The notes beneath the pieces were generated by a model that ran no database searches, was not told the origin of the DNA, and saw only the letters and a program-made list of their open reading frames with translations. A program made the translations under genes and the position numbers. Positions 33,801 through 46,499 of a stretch of DNA of 64,000 nt are shown here, piece after piece (position 1 is the stretch's first letter; each line of letters starts with the position of its first letter). The stretch spans positions 124,001 through 188,000 of the forward strand of contig JAKUCV010001933.1 of the NCBI GenBank assembly GCA_028386065.3, in the 5' to 3' direction. This DNA is from Turnera subulata. Its lineage: Eukaryota; Streptophyta; Magnoliopsida; Malpighiales; Passifloraceae.

Positions 33801-36800
33801 GTGGGCTGAGGGGTTCCTCTTCTTTGTTATCAAGTTTCAACTATTTAAGGGAACATGCATCCATACTGCCACAAACTATGGCTAGAATGCACATCTTTCA
33901 ATGAACAGCTTCAGTAAACAGATGCACTGTTTTTTTCTTTGCTATTATATGTTTACGGCAGGATTTGATCTCAAGACCATGTCCTCTTGAAAGCCAGCAG
34001 TGCCATTGAGCTACAAGCTAATTTCACACCTCAGTCAATCTATTCACTTGCACCAAGCGATCGCATCAACTTGTAGTTAACAAAATGGATCAACGCCCCA
34101 TGCCATCTATTCACTAACACCAAGAGATCTCATCATAACTTATTGCAAGTCCCTGAAGTTACAGCCAATCTATACACTCAATACCCTAAAGACATAAGAA
34201 CCCATTCTATCTTTTAATTTGCCAATTTTGCACAGCTTGTCGACAGACTAGTACTAGTTTTGTTCATTCCAATTTAACCTCACTATTCATAACCAAGAAT
34301 TGCGTAGTGAAAAACTATCAGAAACCATCAAACTATATATTAAGGAATCAAACTTGGTGCCATACTAAACTTTACAAGTTCATGCATTTTACATGCAGAT
34401 TCCTTCATTTTCATCCAAAGAACTTCTGCCACATAGCATTAATATCATAAAGGAAAGACATTGAAGAAATGAAAAACATGTGTTCTATTGAAGGATCTAT
34501 AAGTACACTTGAGTAAAAGCTTTCATCAGGATGTAGACAGAGAAACAATGGTAACAAAGATGTATAACAATTTTGTTTATAAAGCAAGAATTCGTTCATT
34601 CAAATAGGCCTTAAAAAAAAAAAGAAAGTGATGGCCTTGTCATCAAAGGAATACAACTACTAAGGCGATTCAGAACAGCAAAGAAAGAATAAGCCAAGTG
34701 CTTTCACTTTGAAAATGTTTTCAAGGTAACTATAGCTGTTTGCTAGAGCTGTCATAATAACTGTAAATCAAAACACCATACGAGCAAAAGGAGTATAGGC
34801 AGATACCTCCGTCCCAGTTGGGGCACAAGGGGCTTCAACTGTAGATTCAGATGATTGGTCCTGACATGAGGTATCTTCAGCAGAGCGATGCATTTCAGAA
34901 TCAGAATGCTTCAAACACCTCAAGGAAGACGAAACCTGAAAAGAACATTGTTAAGGTTATACTGGAACAAACTTTGATAAACAAAGATGCTTCACAACAT
35001 TGTCTACTAATGAAATTTTAAGATCTGGAATATTTTCTAAACATCTTGAATGCCAGTGTCAAAATCGGTAGCAAGCAAATCCAGAATACATTGATAAAGG
35101 CAGAGAGATGGTTTTGCTAATAAGCATTACATTTGCATAATATTTATGAGTTACCAAGCCTGGAGAGGTAATGCATAAATCATAACTGGACAAAAATCCA
35201 GCACCAGTGTTTTACAATTGTTTAAATAAGAAGCCTAGAAATTATCTTTTCCAGGGAGATTTGTAGAACTGGCAAATATTTCCTACTTTGAAGAAAACCT
35301 GAGGGGAAAAATGGGCAGGCTGAAGTACCGCTGATTTCATGATATCCGAGGAGTGAACAGATATTGACTGAGAAGCTGAATGCTTCAGATTATATTCAGC
35401 AAGCCTCCTTTCATTTCTCTCTTGACTAAGTTGGAAATGCAAAGAGACTATATCCTGCTCAAGCTTTGAAACTGCATCCTCTAGTAAAGAAATAGCAGAG
35501 AGAAGCTCCTGAACCTGTGCATGTAATCACAATTATTTAAATTCAATTAAACCCTAATGACTAAATAATGAGGGAGGCATAATTACTTATAAACCAACAA
35601 ACACAAGAAAGGTGGAAAGAAGAAGCACTTCATTAAAATTATATGCATAATCACTTATACGTCCATGATAACTAGAGTGCAAAAAGAAATATTAAATGAA
35701 GCGTACATAGTGAGGGAGGCATGATAAGGAGGACAATGTCAAAACATTTTTCTCAACAGCCTTTTCCAGAACAGCGTGCAATTCCATCTCCTTTTGCAAC
35801 TGCTGCTGTAATCTTTGTACCTGTTACAAAAAAACATCCAGAAGGGTTCTGTAAGCATGATGAGCTGGCAATTAGGGAAATTTTGACGTTCAAATCAAAC
35901 AACTACAAACGTAAGAGGCTGGCTCTGTTCAAGTTTACTGACAATATGCGAACTACAAACCAGGTGAAGATCACAGAGTAGCTACTTGAAAATGAGCAAT
36001 CAAAATAAAAACAAATTCACTGTAGATGTTTTTTTCACATATTGTGAGATATAAATTCAAGACTGTACAAACAGCAGTGACTAATTTATCACAATCATAT
36101 CTATATTCTATTACTCTTTAACACTAAAGATATACCAAACAAAAGCTTCCTAAACTACACATCAACTCATAACAGCTTAAAAGCATGTGAAAACTGAGCT
36201 TACAAGCAACTTACTACAACTCAAAATCTCTATGAAACAAATTACAAATCTGTGTAGCCAACTCAAACTTTCTACATAGAGCTTATCTTTCTGATGTCCT
36301 CACCCTCAAAAGAAAATGATGATCATCACCACCTGAATGAATTATGATGCGATTCATCATTTTGCACAACCATTAATTTCGGTCATAACTCATAAGAAAC
36401 CTCAAACCGCACTCGGCACAACCCTCTTGCTCAACCTCCCACAATGTGGTTACGGTGATTCGGGTGAAATATTAGACAACAAAACCATTTTTTCTGGAGA
36501 ACTTCATCTTTGATTGTATTTCAGCGCTGTGATGTATAATTACCTACTTGAAAGAATCTAAGCTCTCTTTTGTTTTCTTTTCAAGCCTCTAATTTGTGAT
36601 CGCCTCCTAATATGTACTACAGCATACGCATAATTTTTCAATCAAGTATTTCATGGAACAAAGTAGTTTCAAACGCAAATTCACTACGCAGGTAACATTC
36701 TGACCAAGTGTTTTCGAGGAGAAGAGAACTTACATCCTGTTCCAGCTGGATCCTGTAAGGATAGCAACTGTTTCCTCTAACCTGTGATCCAAAACTTTTC

Positions 36801-37606
36801 TCCGCTTCTGCAATGTTCCCGACCTAAAAGCCATGAAATTGTAACTTCAATTTTTGGAAATTAAAACCAGAATAGATGTATGTGAATCTACCTGATACCT
36901 GAAATTATAATAACATGTGCAATCAATGCAGGAAAATACCAAATTTCAACACCAACACCAGAATGATTAGACTTCTGCACCAAATCCTGTTTCTATCCCC
37001 GACATAAAAGATTTCAAAAAGATCTCCACGTTAACCGAGTTTCTTCTTTTGGGACCCTAACTTGAGAGCACTTTACGCATATGTAGCAGCAGACTTCAAA
37101 TTTTCTACTTAATTCACAACTAGGTCCCCATTAAAGGAGTGAATTACAAAGTAGGTGCAAGAATAAGATAAAATGCAACGGTAATGTGAAGCACACAGTT
37201 GATTCCGACATCAAGAAGTTATAATTGCAAATTTTCAGTTAAAAGTTTTGATACGCTAAACCAAAAGGCAAAAGCTAAGAAGACACGGCAGCAAAGCAAA
37301 GAAATTTAAATTTCTCCCAGTCAATCGCAAGAAGAAATGAACTGACTACCAATACTAACCTTTAATGTGGAGCCATCGCTTTGAAGTTCATCCACAAGAT
37401 CTGACTGAGCTCTGGAAGTAGCGTAAGTTGCACAAGAATGCAAGTACCTAGATGTAGAATTACTTCTGTCAAAGAAGCCATTAGAAGTAAAAGAGAGCGT
37501 CAAGAGGAGATATAACGAAGAGCTCCATTTATACCCAGAGAAGAAAAGGAAAGAATGAGCAAACTTACAGGCTCAAGGTAGAATGCATAACTGTAGAGTC
37601 ACACAT
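30876..37606 (-). CDS. MIP1-type leucine-zipper / DUF547 protein, 12 coding exons
   Basis: Minus-strand exons: 37606-37569, 37447-37360, 36823-36734, 35820-35707, 35514-35299, 34935-34807, 33339-32834, 32301-32202, 32089-32030, 31583-31491, 31408-31289 and 31193-30876. All junctions are GT..AG and phases agree, giving 1,872 nt and 623 residues. Residues about 64-155 (YRIQLEQDVQRLQQQLQKEM..., SLLEDAVSKLEQDIVSLHFQ) form the coiled coil of the plant ternary-complex-factor MIP1 type. Residues 270-345 hold conserved linker blocks (SSWWSSSDRSMISSWVQSPQ). About 395-540 is DUF547 (VEQLAKVNPIHLSCNERLAF, WINLYNALIMHAYLAYGVPR). The C-terminus (SRNCGILPFDSRFRYLFLPD) is typical of the family. Some relatives bind MADS-box proteins; the biochemical role is unknown. 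The 13-residue first exon is the least certain part. Confidence 0.9.
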
Positions 37607-39330
37607 CCTGGATCATGAAAGTTTGACTTTTATCACAAAAAAGAGCATCCCAATTCCATCAAACTCTTGACTTCTGTGCGTAGAAAGAAGTCAATCCCAT
37701 ATACAAACAAGAATCATAAAGGCAACAGACTGATTCCAAGAGAAAGAATTTGAACATTAAATTGGGGTAATGCAAGAGGGGATTTTTGTCAACAATGAAC
37801 AAAATGAAAGACAGGTAATAATAGATGCAGAACTAAAGTAGCGTATGAGCAGTGAACATGTAATGTGGACAAACTTGTCAATAAATGCCGCAGCTACCAG
37901 TCATTGTCAAGGCAACCATACAAATACAATCAACACAAGTGTGAGATAAGCAGCTTCTGCTTTCAGACAGAGACCCTACCACCAAAACTTTGAAAAGAAA
38001 GATGGGAGAGAGCCGGAGGGAAAAATTACCAACTAACATTGAAGGTATGAGGTGTGAGTATCTCTCACATAATGAATCGCTTGCATGTTCAACATGAACA
38101 TTAGAGCAGGAGGAAGAAAGCAGTAAATGCTGAAAATTATTAAGGTTATCATCGGCACAAAAAGGAGGAACGAAAACATAATCTTGAAACTACAAGAAAA
38201 ATCACTTTACATAATGGGTGAAGCGCACCATGTGCTAAAAAAGAAGGCAAAGAACAGTTACAAAGTGATGAAAAAAGGGTAGGGGAAAGTGGGGTACCTC
38301 ACTAACACTCACGGAAACACAAAAGTCTTTTCAATTGAGGGTAAAAGAAAGCACACCATTCCACAAACACAACTATAGAAGGGGCCTTTCAAAGTTGGAG
38401 AATTCGGTTGCTTTCCACCTCTCTTTATCCCTTTGGTCCAATGTTTTGTCCCAACGGATATGCAAAAAGAAAGCAATAATGGGAGGAGAAGAAAAAGAGA
38501 GAGAGCAATTGAGCATAGGGATTTGTATTTGTCTCTCATAAGAAAGCTAGGGAGAAACAGCAAGTCAAAAAAGAAGCAAGAAGTGAGGGTTTAGCTTTGC
38601 TTAAAAAAGCTTCCAATCAACGAGACAATGATGAAGTGTAATAATCAAAGAAAATAGTAAGAACAATCCAAGGGACAGATCCAGTGGTCCTCCTTTTTTT
38701 CTCACCCACAAAGCAAAAATTTTTACAATGACCCATCATCGCCACTGTTTCTCTCTTAGTCCTCAACCCCCCCAAAAACAAACAAAACAGAACAAAACAA
38801 CACTACTGGCCCATGTTCAGATTTCACACACTTCACAGGGGATGGTATATGCACACTGAGGTCAGTGACGTGATGTTAAACATAAATCTGTGAGAAAAAG
38901 AAAAGAACTTCTTCGATAATGCTCATGAGAGAGACAGATAAAGAAACATTCATAACTTTCTTACATTTCTACAGAAACCCAGCTCGAGAAAAAGCAAGAA
39001 ACCAGCTCAAAATGCTTGCTTTCTCTTTCTTGTGTTTTTCCTTTGTAAGAGAGAGACCAGTGGTAGTAATAATAATAACAGTAATGAAGGTTCTCCTCCA
39101 GATATGTCAACGTGGTCTTCTGTCACATCTATAACGCACTCTCTGTTTCTCTCTCTCTGTGTGTGGAGAATGGAAATTCAAAAATCTCTTTGCTTCACTT
39201 GAGCATGGTGGAGAGAGAAGAAGAAGAAGAAGAAAGAAGAAGAAAAGACAAAGATACAGTTGAGCTACTTAGTAGAGAGAGGAAGTGAGATTTCAAACAA
39301 AGCAGAGAGAATCTAAAAACTACTTCCAAG
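37607..39330 (-). promoter_or_regulatory. 5' UTR/intron and promoter region of the DUF547 gene
   Basis: Upstream of the first coding exon. Minus-strand CT-rich tracts (complement of GAAGAAGAAGAAG at 39220-39245 and AGAGAGAG runs) resemble a plant 5' leader, so a non-coding first exon probably lies at 38.3-39.3 kb. A GGCCTTTCAAAG-like word and short A/G tracts are the only other marks. Exact start site not determinable here. Confidence 0.4.
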
Positions 39331-41645
39331 CAAGTGGAGTGGAACTAAAACAAATATTTGTCTCTGTGATTTGACCAACTCAATCTGTCTTAATTCGTTA
39401 AAGCAGTGTCCAAAAACGTGAAATTGTGCCTTAAATTAGTCATCAAGAGTGCCAGAGTGGAGTGAGTAATAAAAATAGTAATTCCATTGTTGGGTTTTTC
39501 TATTTTTGTGTCTGTTAGTGCATGGAGCCTAGTGCAAATTAATGGAGCTTGCGTTTGAATTTTTTGCCATTGTTGTGTGTTGTAAGAATCGGACACCTAC
39601 ACAACTCCATAAATTCGGAATTGTGTGTGTGTGTACATGTGTTTTTGAATTCGATTCCTGACGTTGCCGGAAAATCATGATGGCACCAATCCAAGTCTTG
39701 CCAGGAAATCCGTGACAAATTTTATGCTCAAAAAGTATACTAGTAAAAAAGAATTGTCAAATCGGGTTTTCTTGCTGATTTTCAGATTTTAGTAGTAGTA
39801 GAATACAGCGGTACAGCTGAATTAAGCCTTTATTACTCTTAGTCTTTTTTTTTATATATATATTACAAGCTTGTTAGTCTTCTCGGTTGGGTTGGTAACT
39901 TGTATTAGACTTCTAGTAGTACTTGTTGTTACTTGGATTTGACAAATGTGTTCAGTGCGTTTGGGATACTAGATGGGACAGGACTGAACGGGATTAGACT
40001 GGACTGGACCGATATCTTTCCGGAGATGCAAAATCCAAACCGTGTTGGTTGAACAAGTAGGGTCATTTGTTTTGATGAGCTAACCTCTCATCATTAGTAG
40101 TAGTACCAAGAAAAAACATGGCCCTTGTTGCAATTGACATGGGACAATGGGCTATAATTAATTATTTTAAGCATAAGGCGATGAAGCATTTCCAACCCCA
40201 AAAAAGGACACAAACTTGGGGAACTGTGGAACCAAAATTGGCAGAGTGGAGGATTCATTCAAGTCTTTGTTTATTTTATGTAATCAATAGGCACTTATAA
40301 AGGTGCCAGGTTATAAAATTACTCCTATACAGAGTGGGCCCATACGGGACTGAGTCTGCTGTCGTCTTACTACTACGTTGACATGGTCAAGGCCCGATAC
40401 ATTGGAGTTGGGCTGGAAGCCCAAACTAGCCATTTTATTTTTCAGGCCTAGATTGTCTTTACAGCCCATTTTGGCTGCTAGCTGGCCTAATCCTGCTATA
40501 CGGATACCTACTCTACAAGCCCAGCACTGTTTTCTTTCATTTTTTTGGTTGGCTCGTTGCCTGCGGACTGTGACTTCTTGAACCAGGACTGCAATGCAAC
40601 CCCAAGCCCAAACATACACCATGTTACCACAAAAAAATTTGACTTAATTACGTCAATTATATACATGGCTCATAATAATATTATACAATGCCAACTGAAT
40701 TAGTTTAGACTCGTGACTAATTTTTGGTTAAATCAATTCTATCTGACAATATTAGTTATAGTTATTAGGTTAATTTATTTGAAAGTCAATTTTCTTTAAA
40801 GAAAAGTTAAAATTTATGTTTACTAACCATTTTGCCTTCAAAAAATGCTGTTAAGATTATGGAGATTTATTAAATACACAAAATACTAAAACTATAAAGA
40901 AAATTTATAAAAACTGGGATGAGTTTGTGGTAGCTGAAGAACTTCGCCATAATTATAGTCTCCTTACCTCCTAACTCTGATCAGGGTAGAAAGAAAAGGC
41001 CTCGCTTAGCTTCAAAATAAAACTTAGACTCTCGCTTTTAATGACAGACATTCTTAAGCTTCCTACCTTTTCAACTTCAAGTCTGAAGTGGCTTTATAGT
41101 ATCTTACAATTTAATTATTTCTATGTTAAGCTTTAGTTTGAAGCGTCATCTTCTTATTATTCACGTAAATTCTGCGTGAAAGAAGAATATACAAGAGAAA
41201 AGGTAATATAGTATACAAGCTTTAAAAATCTGAAGAGTATATTGCACTATTTTTACTATTAAAAAATAAGAATAATTTATACACAACATATAAAAAAAGG
41301 AAGAGAAGAATTAGAGGATTAATATTTTTTTAAAAAAAATATTTTTAAAAAATAAATTAGGGTTAATAACAAAAAAAGGATAATACCTATATGTTTATTG
41401 ATAAAAAAAATTCTTGAAAATTATTAATAAAATTATTACTATGCCAATCGTGAAATTCAAGAAAATGAAACAAAATGAAAATAACTCTTGCCCTTCCGTT
41501 TATTTCTTCAGAGAAAATTACATTAGTTCTTTATATTTGGCGTAAAGAGAAAAACAAGAAAAATTGTCGAATAGGAACTAAAACTTTAAACAGTAGTTAA
41601 CGGTTAAGAGACCCCGTGACCCGACCCGTTACCGGTACCAGTGTG
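39331..41645. other. intergenic spacer
   Basis: AT-rich with poly-T and TATATATA (39853) tracts. Several GGCCC-rich words near 40390-40620 may be remains of a repeat. No gene supported. Confidence 0.35.
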
Positions 41646-41653
41646 CTAGTGAA

Positions 41654-42050
41654 TAGGGGTGAGCAAGATGACCGAACTGACCAAAATACCCGTTGTCCAG
41701 ACCGAAATATGCACAATTTGGACACTGTCCAGACCAAATTACAAATTTCGGTTTGGACAGGAAATGACCAAATAATATTTCAGTCCGGGCTGGGCAGGCT
41801 GGGGAAAGTTTGGACTGACCGAAAACCCAATCGGTCTTTTGTCCTTTTGTATAAGCGACTTCTTCTTTACCTATGTGCTATTTGGGCTGTTCGGACTAAA
41901 GGGTGTCCAGACCGAAATAATTCGGTTAATTCGGTTTTTGGTCAAATTGGGTTTGGACATTGGGCCGGACACCCTGAGCACAATTTGGTCTGTCCAAAGA
42001 CCAGACCAAAATATACTGTCCAGACCAAACTGACCGAATACTCTCCCCTA
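41654..42050. mobile_element. hAT-type MITE, 397 bp, in the promoter of synthetase copy 1
   Basis: The ends TAGGGGTGAGCA and, inverted, TAGGGGAGAGTATTCGG are terminal inverted repeats. They are flanked by a perfect 8-bp TSD CTAGTGAA (41646-41653, 42051-42058). Both features are diagnostic of hAT elements. The interior repeats CCAGACCGAAAT and CCAGACCAAA words on both strands. It lies 192 bp before the ATG of the truncated synthetase copy and is absent from copy 2. Confidence 0.9.
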
Positions 42051-43544
42051 CTAGTGAATAGTGATACACTAGGGTTTAAGCGGTTCGTTGGGTAGCGTAT
42101 TTATTTTACTCGCGTTGATGCGCCTTCTTTGCCGTTACATATCCACACTCCGTCCCTCGATACTCTCTCGCGCACATTGCCCCGTCTTCGTCTGCCGTCG
42201 CATCGCCGCCAATCGACGGCCGCCGTCGGCTACTAACCACCATGGTAATGCACTACACCCCCCCCCCCCTCGCGTTTACTCGAAGTACCACAACTAAGAA
42301 AGTAGAAAACAAGTATGAATCAACCGATCGATTAATCTCTCGTTGACGTTTTTTTTTTGTCTTTGCAGTCGGAAGAAGCAGGGAAGAAGCTGGAGACCGC
42401 GGAGGACCTCGAGCGGAAGAAGAAGAAGGAGGAGAAGGTTTTCTTCTTCGCTTGTTATGAAGCTATTATAGTTTTACTTTGTGTGTGTGTGTGTGTGTTA
42501 GACTAGGTTTTGATCTTTAATTGTGAATCGATATACTTGTAATGCACTGTGTAGTATGGTTTCGAGATGGATGAAACCAGTCTTCCTTTTTTGACTTGAT
42601 TTGAAGGCTGATGGTTTTACGTCTTGTGTGGTAGGCAAAGGAGAAGGAATTGAAGAAACAGAAGGCTGCTGAGAAGGCGGCTAAGTTTAAGGTGATGAGT
42701 GGTGGGTTTTTGGTATTTTTCGTACTGTAAGTTGTGTGGGCGGAGGTTTTTGACATCGATTTGGTTGTAGGCGCAACAAGAAGCTGCTGCTGTTGCGAAA
42801 AAAGAAGGTGCTCCTAAGAAGAATGCTAGGAAAGATGCAGCGGCGAATGAGAATCCGGAGGATTTTGTTGACCCAGAGACTCCCGCTGGTGAAAAGAAAA
42901 AGATGTCTGCTCAAATGGCAAAACAGTACAACCCGGCTGCTGTGGAGAAATCGTATGTTTTTGGCATCCTCGAGCTTTGACCTTTTCTCTTACTTCTGCT
43001 TAATGATTTTGGTTTTGGGTTGTTCTAACTTCTTGATACCTTTCCTCCTGTGGATGTTAGTTGGTATCCCTGGTGGGAGAATTCGGGCTTTTTTGTTGCG
43101 GATGCCAAGAGCTCAAAACCGCCTTTCACCATTGTCAGTACCTGCCTTCTTGTAGCTATAACCTTTCATGGTGTTTCTCCGTTTGCACCCTATCCACTTT
43201 CTTTCAATGCTAATTGTTTAATGTTGGTGCTGCAGGTTATCCCCCCTCCAAATGTGACTGGGGCACTGCATATTGGCCATGCCCTTACCACTGCTATAGA
43301 GGTGCACTAACTTGATACATCATCGTATTTGTTCATTTGACAACATTTATGATATATATGTTTTGAGTACATGTTTTTGGTTTATTAACAGGATACAATC
43401 ATTCGATGGAGGAGAATGTCTGGTTATAATGCCTTGTGGGTCCCTGGTGTGGACCATGCTGGGATAGCTACGCAGGTAAAGTTTTACCTTCTACTTGTTA
43501 AATACAATACCGATGTTAAGTGCCAATCTAATTCCTTTGAGTTG

Positions 43545-46499
43545 TGAAGCGCCCCGACCCGTATTTACCGTACAGGGTAAACACGTGCCGGAACTGTTCT
43601 TACTACAGCAGCAGACAGTACATACAAAATAATTTATAATACACGCAAACCACAAATACAATATTCGTCACCCGATCTCGGGGACCATTATTCAAATCAT
43701 ACACTCCAATCTATTCAACAACAAATACAAAACAACAACAGTATTAATATCACAATAATAAGGCAAGCAGCGGAAGACTAGAATGCAGAGGCAGTGGTGT
43801 ATGGATCCGGGTCAGGTGGAGTAGTAAGCAGCAGCCAACGAACATCGCACCTAAACTACGATCAACCAAACCTACGGGATGAAACCCCGCAGGCGAGGGG
43901 TGAGTCCGAAGCGCTCACCGACGAAAGATAAACAAGGATATATTCAACCATAATACTTTCGAAGTAACACAACAATCATAACAATAAACTCAACCATTCA
44001 CAACATAAGAAAAATTACCATAACAATTATATCAAGTCCAAAAGAATGCTTAATTATTTTTATTACCAATTTTATCTTCCGGGCCCCGTCACTGGACAAG
44101 CTAGGGTCGTACCTGGTTATTAACTAATTCTGGATGTCAGGCCCCACCATAATCCGGGATCAACATCCCCATATCTCAAATCCAGGATCAACATCCCAAT
44201 ATCTCAAATCCGGGGTCAACACCCTAATATCACAAATCCGGGATCAACATCCCAATATCACAAATCCGGGGTCAATACCCCAACCAACAAACCCTCTGGC
44301 AAGACACCACAGAACTAGTCTCTAACCATCTAGTCATACCACTACTTTCCAAGTGACAAATATATCATCATCTCCAAATTCCAGTTCAATTCCTTTACTC
44401 TTCCATCATTTACCCATTTTCAATTACCTCAGATTAATCCAAATCTCACTCAATCAACAATCACCAATCTTTCACATTAAACAGTCCAACAATATTTCCA
44501 TCACAACATATACAAAACTAACACATTTCTACAGCAGCATCAACAATTCCATAGCAATCATGTAACAGTCAACAATCATTCCAGCAGATCAATCTAACAA
44601 CAAAAATACACATACAACAAGGATACACACACAGCATTACGGGCACATATCAGGGTTTATCTTTCTTCATCTTAGCCGATATCAAGTTTGGAACTGTCCA
44701 ACTGACTCCAAGTCCGGCTCCTCAGGTATCAGCTCGTTATCAACTCCTATATCAGGCAAATAATATGCACATATAAGTGGTATGCAATGTCATGCTACTA
44801 CTGTATTAGGAAAATTTAATACGGACTCGTGTCGATTACTTTCCTGGGTTATTTCTATCATCGTCATCATTTCCCATTTTTTTTCCAGTGTCTAAAGTAT
44901 ATTTACTCATATGTATTCCTATTCAATACCTACTTGTTAATACCCTTTCCAATTCATTTCTACAAGTATGTACTTCCCAAAATTATTAATTACTATTACT
45001 ATTATTTTTATCATTTCCGTGATTTTCTCCTCAATTATTCCATTATTATATTTTTCCTATATTACAAGTTATTTTTATTCCCAATATATATTTCTATTTA
45101 TTTTCCATAATATTATTTACCCTTATTACACCTCTTTTATCATTCTTTCCAATTAATTTCTTTTTTTTTTCAGAATTTTTTTCCTACTTATTCCAGATTA
45201 TATATTATCTTTTCTCTTTTTTTTTTTAAATTTATTTTCGGACTGGGCCAAGTCCAATCTCAAATCCAACCCAAACCTAACCTCTAGCCCACACACTTAA
45301 GCCCACTACCCTAGCCCAGTTTTCGGCCCGCACCCATCTAGCCTAAGGCCCAACCCGTAACCCATCTCCAACCCATGACACAACCAGCCCACCCTATACC
45401 TAAGCCCAGATACCCAAATTCCCCAAGCCCACTTCCTAGTCCTAATCCAATAACACACCCGACCCGCGGGTCGACCCGACCCGTGAAGCAATCATATGGG
45501 TCGCGTCTTCCTCACCTTCACGAGGCGGCGCACGGCGAAAGACGAGGGCGGGGCGGCGTGGAGACGATGCAGACGACGGCAGAGGAGGTGCAAGGGAGGT
45601 TGCTCGGCCGCTGGTGGTGTTCGTCGTCGTCGGCAGTGTGGAGGAGGGGCGGCGGCGTCGTCGGCAGTGTTGTTGCAGGTGGTGCAGCCCGTCGAGTTCT
45701 CCGTCCTCGGCGGCGCGTCTGTCAGCGGAACTGGAAGGCGAGGGTGGCGTTAGGGCGGCGACGGCAAGGGGGAGGCGATGGTGAGGGCGGTGTCCGGTGC
45801 GACGGCGTGGTTCCCCCCCTCGTGAACAGTGTGCGTGGTGAAGAGGAGGAAGGTGACGGTGACGTGGCGTGTTCGGCTTGGTTGCTTGGGTTTTTTTTTT
45901 TTTAAACTGATATGGGTTTTGTATATTGTATTGTTGCACTGGTTTGAATTGTTTGTAGAAGAGGTGGCGGAAAGGAAAGAAAAGAAGTAGCTGGCAGTGG
46001 GTTTGCTGTGGAGGAGTACTGGGTTCAGTTTTTTTTTTCTTTGCAGGCAGAGAAGTGGTGTTGGGAAAGAGGAGAAGAAAAACAGAAATAGAGCCTAACC
46101 ATGCAGTGCAGGACAAAATTGTCACGGGCAGTAACTGGCGTTTCACGGACATCACAGTGAAGACCAATCTTCACATGTGTACAGGGGCATGGCGGCTGCA
46201 TTATGCAGTCGTGTCCCGTCCGGTCCAGAAAATATTAATAATACCCCATTGATTAATTCCTAGCCCGATAACTCGGGGTTAATCTTGACTTTTCTCGATA
46301 TTCCTGGACCCGAAAAATTCCAACTTTGGTCCGGAAAATCCGCAGAAAAATCCCGAGCGTGGGACAGGGCTCGGTTTCGGATTCCGATGCATAATTTACC
46401 CTGAAATAATTACCCATGATTATTTTTATTTGGCAAATTACTGTACAAAGTGTTTTTTACAGTCTCGGTAAAATGTAAATTTTTACCCGGGCTGTTACA
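43545..46499 (-). mobile_element. solo-LTR-like element of the TGTAACA family, 2,955 bp, in an intron
   Basis: It starts TGAAGCGCCCCGACCC and ends CCCGGGCTGTTACA, i.e. TGTAACAGCCCGGG on the minus strand. The flanks AGTTG (43540-43544) and ATTTG (46500-46504) form the 5-bp TSD with one change. Copy 2 holds the empty site near 57927-57931: the coordinate offset between copies changes by exactly 2,960 (2,955 + 5). Interior: hairpin array (44156-44281), AT-rich middle, GC-rich block (45480-45850). No internal repeat of the ends and no gag-pol, so it is a solo LTR or a single-unit non-autonomous element. Long open frames in the GC-rich part are low-complexity. Confidence 0.9.
44156..44281. repeat. 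28-bp-period array of five stem-loops
   Basis: Units start at 44156, 44184, 44212, 44240 and 44268, exactly 28 bp apart. Each holds a 5-bp stem and a 4-nt loop: GGGATCAACATCCC, AGGATCAACATCCC, GGGGTCAACACCCT, GGGATCAACATCCC and GGGGTCAATACCCC. Linkers read AATATCACAAATCC with small changes. The fifth unit keeps pairing by a double change (A-T to G-C). Confidence 0.9.

Noticed and set aside
41616..42095. 159-codon frame upstream of synthetase copy 1
   Set aside because: It is almost wholly the hAT MITE plus flanks.
44156..44281. Regularly spaced repeats resembling a CRISPR array
   Set aside because: Plant nuclear DNA, 28-bp period with no unique spacers; the repeat is a tandem stem-loop inside an LTR.
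45442..46167. 241-codon minus-strand frame
   Set aside because: Low-complexity frame in the GC-rich part of the intronic LTR; no conservation with other copies.
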